Shown in pieces: positions 1 to 9,509 of a DNA stretch of 64,000 nucleotides; position 1 is the first letter of the stretch; each line of letters opens with the position of its first letter. The translations under genes and the position numbers were made by a program. Source of the stretch: an uncultured Bacteroidales bacterium (lineage in GTDB: Bacteria; Bacteroidota; Bacteroidia; Bacteroidales; P3); contig CAMVMX010000015.1 of assembly GCA_947168665.1 (NCBI GenBank), forward strand, positions 1-64,000, read 5' to 3'. Below the pieces are notes generated by a model. The model saw nothing but the letters and a program-made list of their open reading frames with translations. It was not told where the DNA came from and did no database searches.

Positions 1-14
1 TTTTGTCGAGTTTG

Positions 15-22
15 CAAAGTTA
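15..22 (-). promoter_or_regulatory. Bacteroidales -7 box, leftward
   Basis: The minus strand reads TAACTTTG, a match to the Bacteroidota -7 consensus TAnnTTTG. It would drive a gene beyond the left edge. No -33 element could be judged. Confidence 0.4.
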
Positions 23-205
23 CAAAACTTTTTGCGATGCGAATAAAAAAGAATGTGTGACTGGTGATTTCACTTATGCGGGAGTACGGGTGACAGTCCG
101 CCGGTTCGGGGATGGTGGGGGTAACGGCAGCCAAAAAACGGGCAGGGCTGGAAGCAGCGAGCAAAGTTTTTTTAGATTAGACTGTGCTATGTTAAGAAAA
201 AGATG

Positions 206-213
206 TATATTTG
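206..213 (+). promoter_or_regulatory. Bacteroidales -7 box for the TlpA-like gene
   Basis: TATATTTG matches TAnnTTTG and lies 31 bases before the chosen ATG at 245. It supports 245 rather than the upstream in-frame start at 203, which falls before this box. Confidence 0.5.
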
Positions 214-244
214 CAAGTCTGTAAATAATCAAACTAAAAACTAT

Positions 245-1360
245 ATGCAAAAGATTTTCAATTTCTTAATGGCCGCAACATTGCTGACAAGTCTTGTATC
301 GTGCAACCGCGGCTACACTGTTTATGGTACTCTGCCCGCCGACGGAACCGACGGGGCAAAGGTTTATCTTCGCAATCTCACCGATGGCTCGTTCATGGAC
401 TCGACGGTGGTGGCGAATGGCACGTTCCAGTTCAAAGGCAAAGCCGACCAAAGCCAGATGGTGGCAGTGTATGCCATGTCGCCCGTCGGCCAATGGGTGA
501 GCAACATCGTGCTTGAAAACGGCAAAATCCACATCAACCTCGTCAACGACTCGCTCTACGGCACCCCGATGAACGACCTCTATTTCCGCTCTTTCACCGA
601 CGACACCACAGCCCAGCGCATGGAGAAGGAGCTGAACGCATTCACCGAGCGCTACTATGCCGCCACCACCGCCGAGGAGCAGGTGGCCGTGGCCGCCGAC
701 TATAGCGTGGCCATGAGCGCCTACGAGGCCTACAAACTGGCCCAGGCCCGCCGCGTGTTTGACCAGAACAAGGACAATATCATCGGCGCCTATGCTCTCT
801 GCCAGATAGTGGAAGGGGACCAAGAGGGCATGACCTTCGAGCGTCTCGACAGCATCATGAACCGCAGCGGCAAAGCCATCACCGACTTCGAGCCTCTGCG
901 CCAAGCACGCAGATGGCTCTTCAACATCGCCAACACCAGCGAAGGCAAGAAATTTGTGGATGTGGACGGCATCGACTTCGTCACCGGCCAGCCCGCCAAA
1001 CTCTCCGCCATGCTGAACCAAAACCAGGTAACCCTCATCGACTTCTGGGCATCGTGGTGCGGTCCCTGCCGCAAGGAAATCAGCGAGAATCTGGTCCGCC
1101 TCTACGACAAGTATAAAGACCATGGACTGAACATCATTGGTATTGATGTGTGGGACAAAATCCCCGACCACAAGAAAGCCGTCGAGGAGCTCGGCATCAC
1201 CTATCCTCAGCTGATTGACACCACCCGCACCGCCACCGACAACTACGGCATCAACGGCATCCCCGCCATCCTGCTGCTCGACAAGGACGGCACCATCCTC
1301 AAGCGCAACATCCGTGGCGAGGCCATCGAGGCCGCCATCGTGGAAGCCCTAAAACAGTGA
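245..1360 (+). CDS. TlpA-like thioredoxin-fold lipoprotein with DUF4369-type N-terminus
   Basis: A 371-residue predicted lipoprotein thiol-disulfide oxidoreductase. The N-terminus is a type II signal peptide ending in L-V-S-C at about residue 19. Residues about 23-110 look like the DUF4369 beta domain common before TlpA domains in Bacteroidota. A helical middle follows, and the C-terminal 120 residues form a thioredoxin/AhpC-TSA fold with the redox motif WCGPC (Cys272, Cys275). Such proteins face the periplasm and reduce or isomerise disulfides; the specific client is unknown. The ATG at 245 was chosen because it starts the signal peptide and follows the promoter; an in-frame start at 203 would add 14 residues. 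The aminopeptidase gene follows after 39 bases. Confidence 0.9.
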   Translation: MQKIFNFLMAATLLTSLVSCNRGYTVYGTLPADGTDGAKVYLRNLTDGSFMDSTVVANGTFQFKGKADQSQMVAVYAMSPVGQWVSNIVLENGKIHINLVNDSLYGTPMNDLYFRSFTDDTTAQRMEKELNAFTERYYAATTAEEQVAVAADYSVAMSAYEAYKLAQARRVFDQNKDNIIGAYALCQIVEGDQEGMTFERLDSIMNRSGKAITDFEPLRQARRWLFNIANTSEGKKFVDVDGIDFVTGQPAKLSAMLNQNQVTLIDFWASWCGPCRKEISENLVRLYDKYKDHGLNIIGIDVWDKIPDHKKAVEELGITYPQLIDTTRTATDNYGINGIPAILLLDKDGTILKRNIRGEAIEAAIVEALKQ

Positions 1361-1399
1361 CACATCCGGTTATAGACAACTAAAAACACAATAATCAAT

Positions 1400-2833
1400 A
1401 TGAGAGTAAAATATATCACATTGGCTATTGCCGCCCTGTTAGTTGCGGGCAGCTGCATGGCCCAGAAGAAAGGCGGCAAGACCGCCGCACAGCCCTACAA
1501 CGGCGGCATCACCACCGAGATGATGCATCAGATGAAACAGAACTATGGTGGCTCGGCCTCCGACAAGGCCCTGCGCAACATCATGGTGACCAACAGCCCC
1601 GCCAAGCTGGCTCTGAACTATGAAAACGCCACGGCTTTCGACGCCCACTTCTCCAACCGTGTGGAAAGCAAAGCCATCACCGACCAAAAGTCGAGTGGCC
1701 GCTGCTGGATGTTCACCGGCATGAACGTGCTGCGCAACAAGGCTATCCGGCAACACAACCTGCCCGCCGACTTCCAATTCTCACAGGCCTACCTCTTTTT
1801 CTACGACCAGCTGGAGAAGGCCAACCTCTTCCTCCAGGCCGTCATCGACACCTACAAGCAGCCTATGGACAGCAAAGAGGTGGAATGGCTCTTCAAAAAC
1901 CCCATTGGCGACGGTGGCCAGTTTACCGGTGTGGCCAACCTGATTGACAAATACGGACTGGTGCCTGCCGACGTGATGCCCGAAACCTTCAACACCAACA
2001 ACACCTCCAGCATCAGCAGTCTGCTGGCCCTGAAACTGCGCGAGGACGGCCTGCAGTTGCGCGACATGGCCGCCAAGAAAGGCACCACCCCCGCCGCCCT
2101 CCAGGCCCGCAAGACCGAGATGCTGGGCACCATCTACCGCATGCTGGCCCTCACCATGGGCGAACCCCCGGCACAGTTCACCTGGCAGCAGAAGAACGCC
2201 AAGGGCGAGATTGTATCAACAGAAAGCTACACCCCCATGTCCTTCTACCAGAAATATGCCAAGACCGACTTCTCCAAATATTACATGGTGATGAACGACC
2301 CCACGCGCGAATACTACAAAGTATACGAAATCCAGTACGACCGCCACGTCTATGACGGCCAGAACTGGCGCTACCTCAACCTCCCCATGGAGGACATCGC
2401 CCCCATGTGCATCGCCTCCATCAAAGACAGCACCATGATGTATTTCAGCTGCGATGTGGGCAAGTTCCTCAACCGCGACAAAGGCTTCATGGATGTCAAC
2501 AACTACGACTACGCCTCGCTTTTCGGCACCACCTTCGGCATGAACAAGAAACAGCGCGTCAGCACCTTCGCCAGTGGTTCGAGCCACGCCATGACCCTCT
2601 GCGCCGTCGACCTCGACAAGGACGGCAAACCCCTCAAATGGATGGTGGAGAACAGCTGGGGCAGCAACTACGGCCATCAAGGCTTCCTCATCATGACCAA
2701 CGACTGGTTCAACGAGTACATGTTCCGCGTGGTGTTAGAGGAAAAATACATCCCCGCCAACATCCGCGCCATGATGGACCAGAAGCCCATCATGCTTCCC
2801 GCCTGGGACCCCATGTTCGCCCCCGAGGAATAG
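1400..2833 (+). CDS. C1-family aminopeptidase (bleomycin hydrolase / PepC-like)
   Basis: A 477-residue cysteine aminopeptidase of the bleomycin hydrolase family, papain clan. The catalytic residues are visible: Cys102 in QKSSGRCWMF, His396 in SGSSHAM and Asn418 in VENSWG. Unlike classical cytosolic PepC it starts with a signal peptide (about 21 residues, ending near CMAQ), so it probably acts in the periplasm or, as a lipoprotein, at the envelope. Family members form hexameric barrels that trim peptides from the N-terminus. It lies 39 bases after the TlpA-like gene and is followed by a strong hairpin, so the two may form one transcript. Confidence 0.9.
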   Translation: MRVKYITLAIAALLVAGSCMAQKKGGKTAAQPYNGGITTEMMHQMKQNYGGSASDKALRNIMVTNSPAKLALNYENATAFDAHFSNRVESKAITDQKSSGRCWMFTGMNVLRNKAIRQHNLPADFQFSQAYLFFYDQLEKANLFLQAVIDTYKQPMDSKEVEWLFKNPIGDGGQFTGVANLIDKYGLVPADVMPETFNTNNTSSISSLLALKLREDGLQLRDMAAKKGTTPAALQARKTEMLGTIYRMLALTMGEPPAQFTWQQKNAKGEIVSTESYTPMSFYQKYAKTDFSKYYMVMNDPTREYYKVYEIQYDRHVYDGQNWRYLNLPMEDIAPMCIASIKDSTMMYFSCDVGKFLNRDKGFMDVNNYDYASLFGTTFGMNKKQRVSTFASGSSHAMTLCAVDLDKDGKPLKWMVENSWGSNYGHQGFLIMTNDWFNEYMFRVVLEEKYIPANIRAMMDQKPIMLPAWDPMFAPEE

Positions 2834-2860
2834 TCCCGCGCATAGCATAGAAAGAAACAC

Positions 2861-2904
2861 AAAGAAGAGGTAAAAAGTCGTCAACCGCTTTTTACCTCTT
2901 CTTT
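2861..2904. terminator. Bidirectional terminator hairpin
   Basis: A perfect 17-bp stem (2861-2877 with 2888-2904) with a 10-base loop. An A-rich left arm and a T-rich right arm let it work on both strands. It sits between the convergent aminopeptidase and DUF2461 genes. Confidence 0.85.
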
Positions 2905-2922
2905 CTTGCCATTCACTTCCCC

Positions 2923-3633
2923 TCACTGCCCTTTCAAGTCCTCCATGGCGCGTTGGATAAAGCGGTTGAGCGGCAAACTGGCCCGCCACACTTTCAGCAC
3001 CTCGTCGAAAAGGCGGGGGCTGCCAATCATCCTCTCGGGCATAGTGTAGGAAGTGCAGTAGTCCTTGTATTTCAGCAAGTCGGCATGCTCCCAGTCGGCG
3101 GGGTAGCCCTTGGGGACCCGTTGCAGCACCTTCATGGTGAAGAACGTGTTGCCGAAATACTTCTTGTAGGCCGGCTCGTTCATGATGGCCAGAAACTCGT
3201 CGGGGCAATAGAAAATCTCCTGTCTGATGGCGGCAAGGGCTTCGGGCGAAGGCATAAAGATGCCGCCGCCGAGGTTGCAGACGCCGCTGAGACCGTAAGC
3301 CTCCTCGGCCCCGACCTGAAAGTAATAGCCCGGCACACCGCTGTTTTTCGGCCCCCACGACGAGAGGAAGCACGACACATGGGTCTTGTATGGCGTTTTG
3401 TCCGCCGAGAAACGCGTGTCGCGATAAATGCGGTAGACAGAATTTTTGGCCGTGAGGCCCACCAGCGTGTCATCGCTCTGCGACATCTCGTCAATCAGCG
3501 CCTGGGTGAAGCGGTCGAAAGCCTCTTTGATTTCGAGCCAATGGGGCTTGTGGTCGTTGAACCAGGGGCGGTTGTTGTTCTTCTTCAGCTCCTGCAAGAA
3601 AGGGAGCGTGTCGGGGTGCAGTTGGGGTGTCAT
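2923..3633 (-). CDS. DUF2461 family protein
   Basis: A 236-residue protein of the DUF2461/TIGR02453 family, recognised by its N-terminal pattern LPFLQELKKNNNRPWFNDHK and the later YRIYRDTRFSADKTPYKTH block, both typical of the family. It has no signal peptide or membrane segment, so it is cytosolic. The biochemical role of the family is not established. Length is normal for the family. It is a single gene convergent with the aminopeptidase, with a -7 box 22 bases upstream. Confidence 0.9.
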   Translation of the reverse strand: MTPQLHPDTLPFLQELKKNNNRPWFNDHKPHWLEIKEAFDRFTQALIDEMSQSDDTLVGLTAKNSVYRIYRDTRFSADKTPYKTHVSCFLSSWGPKNSGVPGYYFQVGAEEAYGLSGVCNLGGGIFMPSPEALAAIRQEIFYCPDEFLAIMNEPAYKKYFGNTFFTMKVLQRVPKGYPADWEHADLLKYKDYCTSYTMPERMIGSPRLFDEVLKVWRASLPLNRFIQRAMEDLKGQ

Positions 3634-3654
3634 AGTTTTGCTGATTTAAAACTG

Positions 3655-3662
3655 CAAAATTA
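3655..3662 (-). promoter_or_regulatory. -7 box for the DUF2461 gene
   Basis: The minus strand reads TAATTTTG, matching TAnnTTTG, 22 bases before the DUF2461 start codon. Confidence 0.5.
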
Positions 3663-4315
3663 CGCATTTTTTTCGAACTGGCAAAAAACACCCCTTATTG
3701 CCTCTCGTCTCATCCAGGCCGCTGTTCCCTTATCCCCCCAAGCCGCGTCGCATATTGGCGTTTGCCCCTATCGCAGGTTCCTCCATCCGGAAGAGTCTGT
3801 TCCCGCAAGGCAGCATCCTTTTGCATGCCAGCCCATTCCGGCAAGGCGCGGCGGCCGGAATGGGCAACCTGTGGGCGTGTGGCGGCAAGGCGAGGCCGTG
3901 GCGGCCGCCGCGCGGTCAGTCCGTTGTTTAGTTTCTGTTTTGTTTCTGTTTGTTTTCGATTTCTTTTCTTGATAGTTTCTTGTTGACAAAGCAAATGGAA
4001 AAAATGTAGGAGAGAAAAGTAAGGGAGTGATAATTGAAAGAGGCGTGGCGGGGCAGGGGGCGGAGGATGTCCCGCCGGTCCGGACTCAGCCGAGGCGTGG
4101 GCGGTGCCTGGTCCGGCCGCAGGACTTTGGCCAGGGTGGGGGAGGGGACTGCTGAAGAGGTGCGGGACGCGGTGGGACTCAATTTTTTTGCATTTGCCCG
4201 CAAGGATGATGCAAAGTGTTGATTATCATTGTTTAATCGGGATGACGGGAGGGCTTTTGGGGCGTTTTTTTGTGGCAAGGCAGGTGTTTTTTTTATTTAT
4301 GTCGGAAAAAATGGG

Positions 4316-4323
4316 TATCTTTG
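4316..4323 (+). promoter_or_regulatory. -7 box for guaB
   Basis: TATCTTTG, an exact match to TAnnTTTG, lies 41 bases before the guaB ATG in an AT-rich patch. Confidence 0.6.
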
Positions 4324-4364
4324 CATAATTTATTTATCGGTTTCGAACTAAACAATTTATTGCT

Positions 4365-5837
4365 ATGTACACAGATACCACAAAATTCATTGGCGAAGGC
4401 CTTACCTACGACGACGTGTTGCTGGTGCCGTCGTATTCCGAGATTCTCCCCCGCGAGGTCACTGTGGCCACCCGCTTTTCGCGGAATATTAAGTTGAACA
4501 TGCCCCTCGTGTCGGCAGCTATGGACACTGTGACCGAGGCAGCCATGGCCATAGGCATGGCCCAGGAGGGCGGTATCGGTGTGCTGCATAAGAATATGTC
4601 GATTGAGCGCCAGGCCAACGAGGTGCGCAAGGTGAAACGCGCCGAAAACGGCATGATTGTTGACCCGGTGACGCTGACGAAGGACGCCCTGGTGAAGGAC
4701 GCCCTGCACCTGATGAGCGAGTATGGCATCGGGGGTATCCCGATTGTCGACGAGAACCGCAAACTGATTGGCATGGTGACCAACCGCGACCTGCGCTTTG
4801 AGAAGCGTATGGACCGCCCCCTGTCTGAGATTATGATTACGGACTTGATTACCACCCATGTGGGCACCACTTTCGCCGAGGCCACGGAGATTCTGCAGCG
4901 CCACAAGATTGAGAAGCTGCCGGTGGTGAATGCCGACGGTGTGTTTATGGGGCTGATTACGTACCGCGATATTATGAAGACGAAGGAGCGCCCGCTGGCC
5001 TGCAAGGACAGCAAGGGACGCCTGTGTGTGGCCGCCGGGGTGGGCATCACGCCCGACATGATGGAGCGCGTCGAGGCGCTGGTGAAGGCCGGTGCCGACG
5101 CCATTGTCATCGACACGGCCCATGGGCACAGCATCCGAGTGGTGGAGGCCCTGAAGCAGGTGAAGAGCACTTATCCCGACATTGATGTAGTGGTGGGCAA
5201 TATCGCCACGGGCGAGGCCGCCATCATGCTGGCCGAGGCTGGCGCCGATGCCATCAAGGTGGGCATTGGTCCGGGAAGTATCTGCTCGACCCGTATCGTG
5301 GCCGGCATCGGCGTGCCGCAGCTGACGGCTGTGTGCGAGTGTGTGGGTGCGTTGAGACAGAAAGGGTTCGATGTGCCGGTGATTGCCGATGGCGGCATCC
5401 GCTACAGCGGCGACATCGTGAAAGCCCTCGCCGCCGGAGCCAGCACGGTGATGGTGGGTTCGCTGGTGGCGGGAGTTGACGAGGCTCCGGGCGAGACCAT
5501 CATTTTCGAAGGCCGTAAGTTCAAGTCGTACCGCGGCATGGGTTCGCTGGAGGCCATGCAGAGCGGCTCGAAGGACCGCTATTTCCAGGACAAGGAGGAG
5601 GATGCCAAGAAACTGGTGCCTGAAGGCGTGGTGGGGCGTGTGCCTTACAAGGGGACGCTCAGCGAGGTGCTGTACCAGATGGTGGGCGGACTGAAGGCCG
5701 GTATGGGCTACACGGGTTCGAAGGATATCCCCACACTGCAGCAGGCCAAGTTTATCCGCATCACCGCCGCGGGCCGTACGGAGAGCCATCCGCACGACAT
5801 TGCCATCACCCGCGAGGCCCCGAATTATTCGCGTTGA
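4365..5837 (+). CDS. guaB: IMP dehydrogenase
   Basis: A 490-residue inosine-5'-monophosphate dehydrogenase, which converts IMP to XMP with NAD+ and commits purine flux to GMP. The TIM barrel is split by two CBS domains (about residues 95-210) that bind regulatory purine nucleotides. The catalytic loop GPGSICSTR contains Cys307, and the flap region follows with SYRGMGS. Length and layout are standard. The protein is cytosolic. It has its own promoter and is followed after 60 bases by two foldase genes on the same strand. Confidence 0.97.
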   Translation: MYTDTTKFIGEGLTYDDVLLVPSYSEILPREVTVATRFSRNIKLNMPLVSAAMDTVTEAAMAIGMAQEGGIGVLHKNMSIERQANEVRKVKRAENGMIVDPVTLTKDALVKDALHLMSEYGIGGIPIVDENRKLIGMVTNRDLRFEKRMDRPLSEIMITDLITTHVGTTFAEATEILQRHKIEKLPVVNADGVFMGLITYRDIMKTKERPLACKDSKGRLCVAAGVGITPDMMERVEALVKAGADAIVIDTAHGHSIRVVEALKQVKSTYPDIDVVVGNIATGEAAIMLAEAGADAIKVGIGPGSICSTRIVAGIGVPQLTAVCECVGALRQKGFDVPVIADGGIRYSGDIVKALAAGASTVMVGSLVAGVDEAPGETIIFEGRKFKSYRGMGSLEAMQSGSKDRYFQDKEEDAKKLVPEGVVGRVPYKGTLSEVLYQMVGGLKAGMGYTGSKDIPTLQQAKFIRITAAGRTESHPHDIAITREAPNYSR

Positions 5838-5897
5838 CGGTATGCGCTGATTGGTAAAGGTGTATAATTGTAAGTTAGAATATAAGCGTAGTTTTTT

Positions 5898-7997
5898 ATG
5901 AAGAAAGTTTTGGTTGCATTGGCGGCTTGCTTGTTGTGGCTCGGTGCCACTGCGCAGACGGCCACAGACCCTGTTATCTTTGAGATTGGGGGGAAACAGA
6001 TTTACAAGTCTCAGTTCATGAAAGAGTTTCTCCGCTCAATCGGCAAGGAGCCGACGGCGGCTCCCACGGCGTGCACTTACGAGAAGCGCAAGGCGCTGGA
6101 GGATTATGTGCAGCTGTATGTGAATTTTCAGGCCAAGCTGGCTGACGCCTATGCCATGGGGCTGGACACGACAAAGTATTTGAACGATGAGCTGAAAGTG
6201 TACCGGAAGGACTTGGCTGCTCCGTATCTGATTGATTCGGCCACGATGATGGGGCTGTTGCGCGAGGCCTATGAGCGGAATCATTTTGCGCTTCATGCCG
6301 CCCACATCCTTGTTCCCTGCAATGAGTCGGCGGGCGCGGCGGACACGCTGAAGGCCTACACCCACGCCATGGAGCTCTACAAGGAGGCTCTGACAGGCCG
6401 GGATTTCTATTCGATTGCCCAACAGGAGATGCACGACCAGCGCAAGGACAATATTGACCCCACGGTGAGGGAGAAGGCTGACGATGTGAACCCCTATGAG
6501 GGCGATTTGGGCTGTTTTACGGTGTTTGATATGATTTATCCTTTTGAGTCGGCGGCCTATTCTATGCTGCCCGGACAGATTCACACTCCGGTGCGCTCGC
6601 GCTACGGCTATCATATCATCAAACTGTTTGACCGCTATCCCTATTACGGCAAGGTGCAGCTGGCCCACATCTGGGTGTCGGACAGGGACCCCAATGCCCA
6701 GGGGAAGATTACGTCGGCTTATAAGAGACTGAACGAAGGCGAGGACTTCGGCACCGTGGCCAAAAACCACAGCGACGACCCCACAACGGCGGCGAGCGGC
6801 GGCATTATGCCCGAACTGGCATGCAACCAGTTGCCCTATGAGTATGTTGAGGCTGTGGCGAAGGGACTGAAGGTGGATGAGTATACCGCCCCGTTCAAAA
6901 GCCGTTTTGGCTGGCATATCATCAAGCTCCTGAAGCAGGAGAAGATGCCTGATTTCGAAAGCCTGATACCCTATTATAAATCGCGCATGACACGCGGTGA
7001 GCGCAGCACCCGTCCGCAGCATATCTTCATCGAGCAGTGCAAGCAGCGGTATAACTTTGTGGACTACACAAAGGTGAAGACCTCGAAGAAGCGCAACGCA
7101 CCCTATAAGGCAAGTTTGGCTGCAGTGCGCGCACTGGTGACGGACTCCGTTTTTTCCGCCATCTTCAATTACGATTCGAACCAGATAACCGACATGCGCC
7201 CGCTGTTCAAAATCGGCGACCGCGAATACAACTCGCGCGAGTTTGCCCGCCATATCTACAAGAACAAGGCTGTGCGCCAGTTCTGCCCGCTGGATAACTT
7301 TGTGGCCGACCGCTATAAGGAGTTTGTTGACGATATGGTGTTGAAATATGCTGATGACCGTCTGGAAACCGACAATCCCGAATTTGGTGAGCTGATTGAC
7401 GAGTACCGCCACGGGTTGATGATTTTCGCCTATAACGATGTTAAGGTGTGGGGCCGCGCCCTGAAGGACACTGCCGGTTTTGAGGCGTTCTATGCCATGG
7501 CCGCGCCGACCCACAGCTATGACGACACTAACGATGCCGTCTATTTCTGGAATCACCGCGCCCGTGTCAATGTGGTCACAGTGGCCGACAGTGCCTGTCT
7601 CAAACCCTCTAAGGCCCGCAAGATTGTGGATAAGGCCATAGCAAAGGGTTGGGGTATGAACGACCTCCAGGCCAAGCTCCGGGCCAAGGTAAGCAAGAAG
7701 GCTTGCACGGCCGAGGAACCGGTGAGTGTCGAGTTGCAGGTGGTTGAGGCTGGAAACCAGACATTGCTCTCCAACAATGAGTGGGGTAAGGGTGTGTATA
7801 CCCGCGCCACGGACAAGGGCTATCAGTTCCTTATTGTTGAGCAGATTCTGCAGCCCGAGCTGAAGAGCCGCGACGAGGCCCGCGGATATTACCTGAACGA
7901 CTATCAGAACTATCTTGAGCAGCAGAACTGCAACGATCTCCGCAAGAAATATAATGTGAAAATCTACCAGGATGTGGTCGATGGTATTACCTACTGA
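5898..7997 (+). CDS. Periplasmic peptidyl-prolyl isomerase with two PpiC domains
   Basis: A 699-residue exported foldase. A type I signal peptide ends near GATAQ (residue 20). A helical SurA-like N-terminus precedes two parvulin domains, about residues 135-250 and 255-350. Each shows the parvulin start HAAHILV or LAHIWV and the closing YGYHIIKL or FGWHIIKL. The last 340 residues are a helical chaperone-like region of unclear family. It probably assists outer membrane protein folding together with the SurA-like protein encoded 60 bases downstream. It is longer than classical SurA because of the C-terminal region. Confidence 0.85.
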   Translation: MKKVLVALAACLLWLGATAQTATDPVIFEIGGKQIYKSQFMKEFLRSIGKEPTAAPTACTYEKRKALEDYVQLYVNFQAKLADAYAMGLDTTKYLNDELKVYRKDLAAPYLIDSATMMGLLREAYERNHFALHAAHILVPCNESAGAADTLKAYTHAMELYKEALTGRDFYSIAQQEMHDQRKDNIDPTVREKADDVNPYEGDLGCFTVFDMIYPFESAAYSMLPGQIHTPVRSRYGYHIIKLFDRYPYYGKVQLAHIWVSDRDPNAQGKITSAYKRLNEGEDFGTVAKNHSDDPTTAASGGIMPELACNQLPYEYVEAVAKGLKVDEYTAPFKSRFGWHIIKLLKQEKMPDFESLIPYYKSRMTRGERSTRPQHIFIEQCKQRYNFVDYTKVKTSKKRNAPYKASLAAVRALVTDSVFSAIFNYDSNQITDMRPLFKIGDREYNSREFARHIYKNKAVRQFCPLDNFVADRYKEFVDDMVLKYADDRLETDNPEFGELIDEYRHGLMIFAYNDVKVWGRALKDTAGFEAFYAMAAPTHSYDDTNDAVYFWNHRARVNVVTVADSACLKPSKARKIVDKAIAKGWGMNDLQAKLRAKVSKKACTAEEPVSVELQVVEAGNQTLLSNNEWGKGVYTRATDKGYQFLIVEQILQPELKSRDEARGYYLNDYQNYLEQQNCNDLRKKYNVKIYQDVVDGITY

Positions 7998-8057
7998 CTT
8001 TGTCCTGAAGTGAAAAGAGCCTCCACAAGATAATAAGTGAAGTTTCAATTGAAGACA

Positions 8058-9419
8058 ATGAAGAGAATATCCATAGTGATTGCCGCCTTGTGCCTGTGCG
8101 CCATTGCGCAGGGGCAGCCCCGACAGGTGGTGGACGGCATTGTGGCAGTGGTGGGAAAGACCATCATCCGTCATTCGGACATTGAGCAGGCTTATACTCA
8201 GGTGCGTCTGCACCAGGGAATGCATAATGCCCAAAACGAGCGCTGCAAGCTGCTGGAGAGCATGCTTGTCAGCAAGATGCTTATACATAAGGGGATGGTG
8301 GACAGTGTCGAGGTGTCGGACGACCAGGTGGAGCGGGAAGTGCAGCGTTACCTGCAGTCTGCCGTGCTGGCCGCCGGTGGCAAGGACAAGCTGCGCCAGG
8401 TGTTCAATTATTCCTACGACGAACTCCACGACCAGTATTTCGACATCCTGCACGACCGCATCCTGAGCCAGCAGGTGGAGTATGAGCTGACGCAGAACGT
8501 GAATGTGACCCCCGCCGAGGTGTCTGAGTTTTTTGCCCAGTACAATGCCGACAGTCTTCCGGAAATCCCCACACAGTATGAGGTGTCGGAGATTGTGATA
8601 GAACCCACCATCAGCGAGGAGGAACGCGACCGGGTGCGCGAAGAGCTGAGCCTGTTGCGTGAGCGTATCCTCAAAGGCGAGAATTTCTCCATGTTGGCCA
8701 AACTCTATTCGCAGGACCCCGGTTCGGCCTCCAAAGGGGGCGAGGTGGGATTCTTCGGCCGCGGCCAGATGGTGGGCGAATTCGAGTCGGCGGCCTTTGC
8801 GCTGAAGCCCGGCGAGGTGTCGCCCGTGATTGCAACCCAGTATGGGTTCCATATCATCCAGCTTATTGAGCGCAGGGGCAACACAATCAATGTGCGCCAC
8901 ATTCTCATGCAGCCCAAGACCTCGTCGGAGGATTTGCTGCGTGCCCGCATCACGCTCGACAGCCTTGCACAGGAAATCCGCCAAGGGCACGTCGCCTTTG
9001 AAGACGCCGCCAAGCGTTTCTCGGACGGGGTGAGCAAAAACCAAGGCGGGTCAGTATCCAACCCGGTCGACGGCAGTGTGCGTTTCGACAAGGAGACATT
9101 CAACCAGATTTATCCCGGCATCGGCATTGTGGCTATGGAGGAGGGCGAGGTGTCCAACGCCACCGCCTTCACCACCAGCGAGAACAAGCAGGCCTACTGC
9201 TTGGTGAAACTGACCAAAAAGATTCCCGCCCACAAGGCAAATCTCACGGACGACTATGATCGCATCTATAATGCTGCCTTGCAGGCCGCCAAGACTAAAA
9301 AAGTGACCGACTGGTGCAACCGCATGGTGCGAACCACCTATGTGCGCATAGCCGACGAGTATAAGGACTGTCCGGGGTTTGTGGTTGACTGGAGCCAAGG
9401 GGCATTGGGTAGTAACTAA
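8058..9419 (+). CDS. SurA-like periplasmic chaperone / peptidyl-prolyl isomerase
   Basis: A 453-residue SurA-type outer membrane protein chaperone. It has a signal peptide of about 20 residues (start MKRISIV), a SurA N-domain opening with VVDGIVAVVGKTII, and then two parvulin domains. The first, about residues 170-280, includes GGEVGFFGRGQMVGEF and YGFHIIQLIE. The second starts at INVRHILM. The ATG at 8058 was chosen because it begins a clean signal peptide; a GTG at 8037 would add seven unnecessary residues. It is the second of two adjacent foldase genes, as is common in Bacteroidales. The likely job is delivery of beta-barrel proteins to BAM. Confidence 0.9.
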   Translation: MKRISIVIAALCLCAIAQGQPRQVVDGIVAVVGKTIIRHSDIEQAYTQVRLHQGMHNAQNERCKLLESMLVSKMLIHKGMVDSVEVSDDQVEREVQRYLQSAVLAAGGKDKLRQVFNYSYDELHDQYFDILHDRILSQQVEYELTQNVNVTPAEVSEFFAQYNADSLPEIPTQYEVSEIVIEPTISEEERDRVREELSLLRERILKGENFSMLAKLYSQDPGSASKGGEVGFFGRGQMVGEFESAAFALKPGEVSPVIATQYGFHIIQLIERRGNTINVRHILMQPKTSSEDLLRARITLDSLAQEIRQGHVAFEDAAKRFSDGVSKNQGGSVSNPVDGSVRFDKETFNQIYPGIGIVAMEEGEVSNATAFTTSENKQAYCLVKLTKKIPAHKANLTDDYDRIYNAALQAAKTKKVTDWCNRMVRTTYVRIADEYKDCPGFVVDWSQGALGSN

Positions 9420-9509
9420 TCAGAAACAAGGATGCTGGCGGGGTTAAAGCCAGTGCGTCAGTGCGGCAACACCCCGTCAGCAGACAGAGGATACAACGAT
9501 TCATTTAGC

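Larger units (their letters stand above)
1..244. other. Left-edge intergenic region
   Basis: No convincing gene is present. The stretch separates a leftward promoter at 15-22, serving a gene outside the window, from the rightward TlpA-like lipoprotein gene at 245. The only open frame (from base 3) lacks homology signs and runs into the next promoter. Confidence 0.6.
3634..4364. other. GC-rich intergenic region between divergent DUF2461 and guaB
   Basis: About 730 bases with no credible gene. It holds a promoter at each end. A perfect 12-bp inverted repeat (3831-3842 with 3854-3865, loop of 11) lies in a very GC-rich stretch, and a second GC-rich stretch runs at 4040-4170. Several short frames cross it but none has family signs or a good start. 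It could be decayed coding sequence or hold an unrecognised RNA. Confidence 0.4.

Noticed and set aside
6036-9044. Open frame of about 1000 codons on the minus strand
   Set aside because: It lies opposite the two foldase genes, whose domains and signal peptides are clear. Its product is low-complexity, His/Leu-rich shadow sequence caused by high GC.
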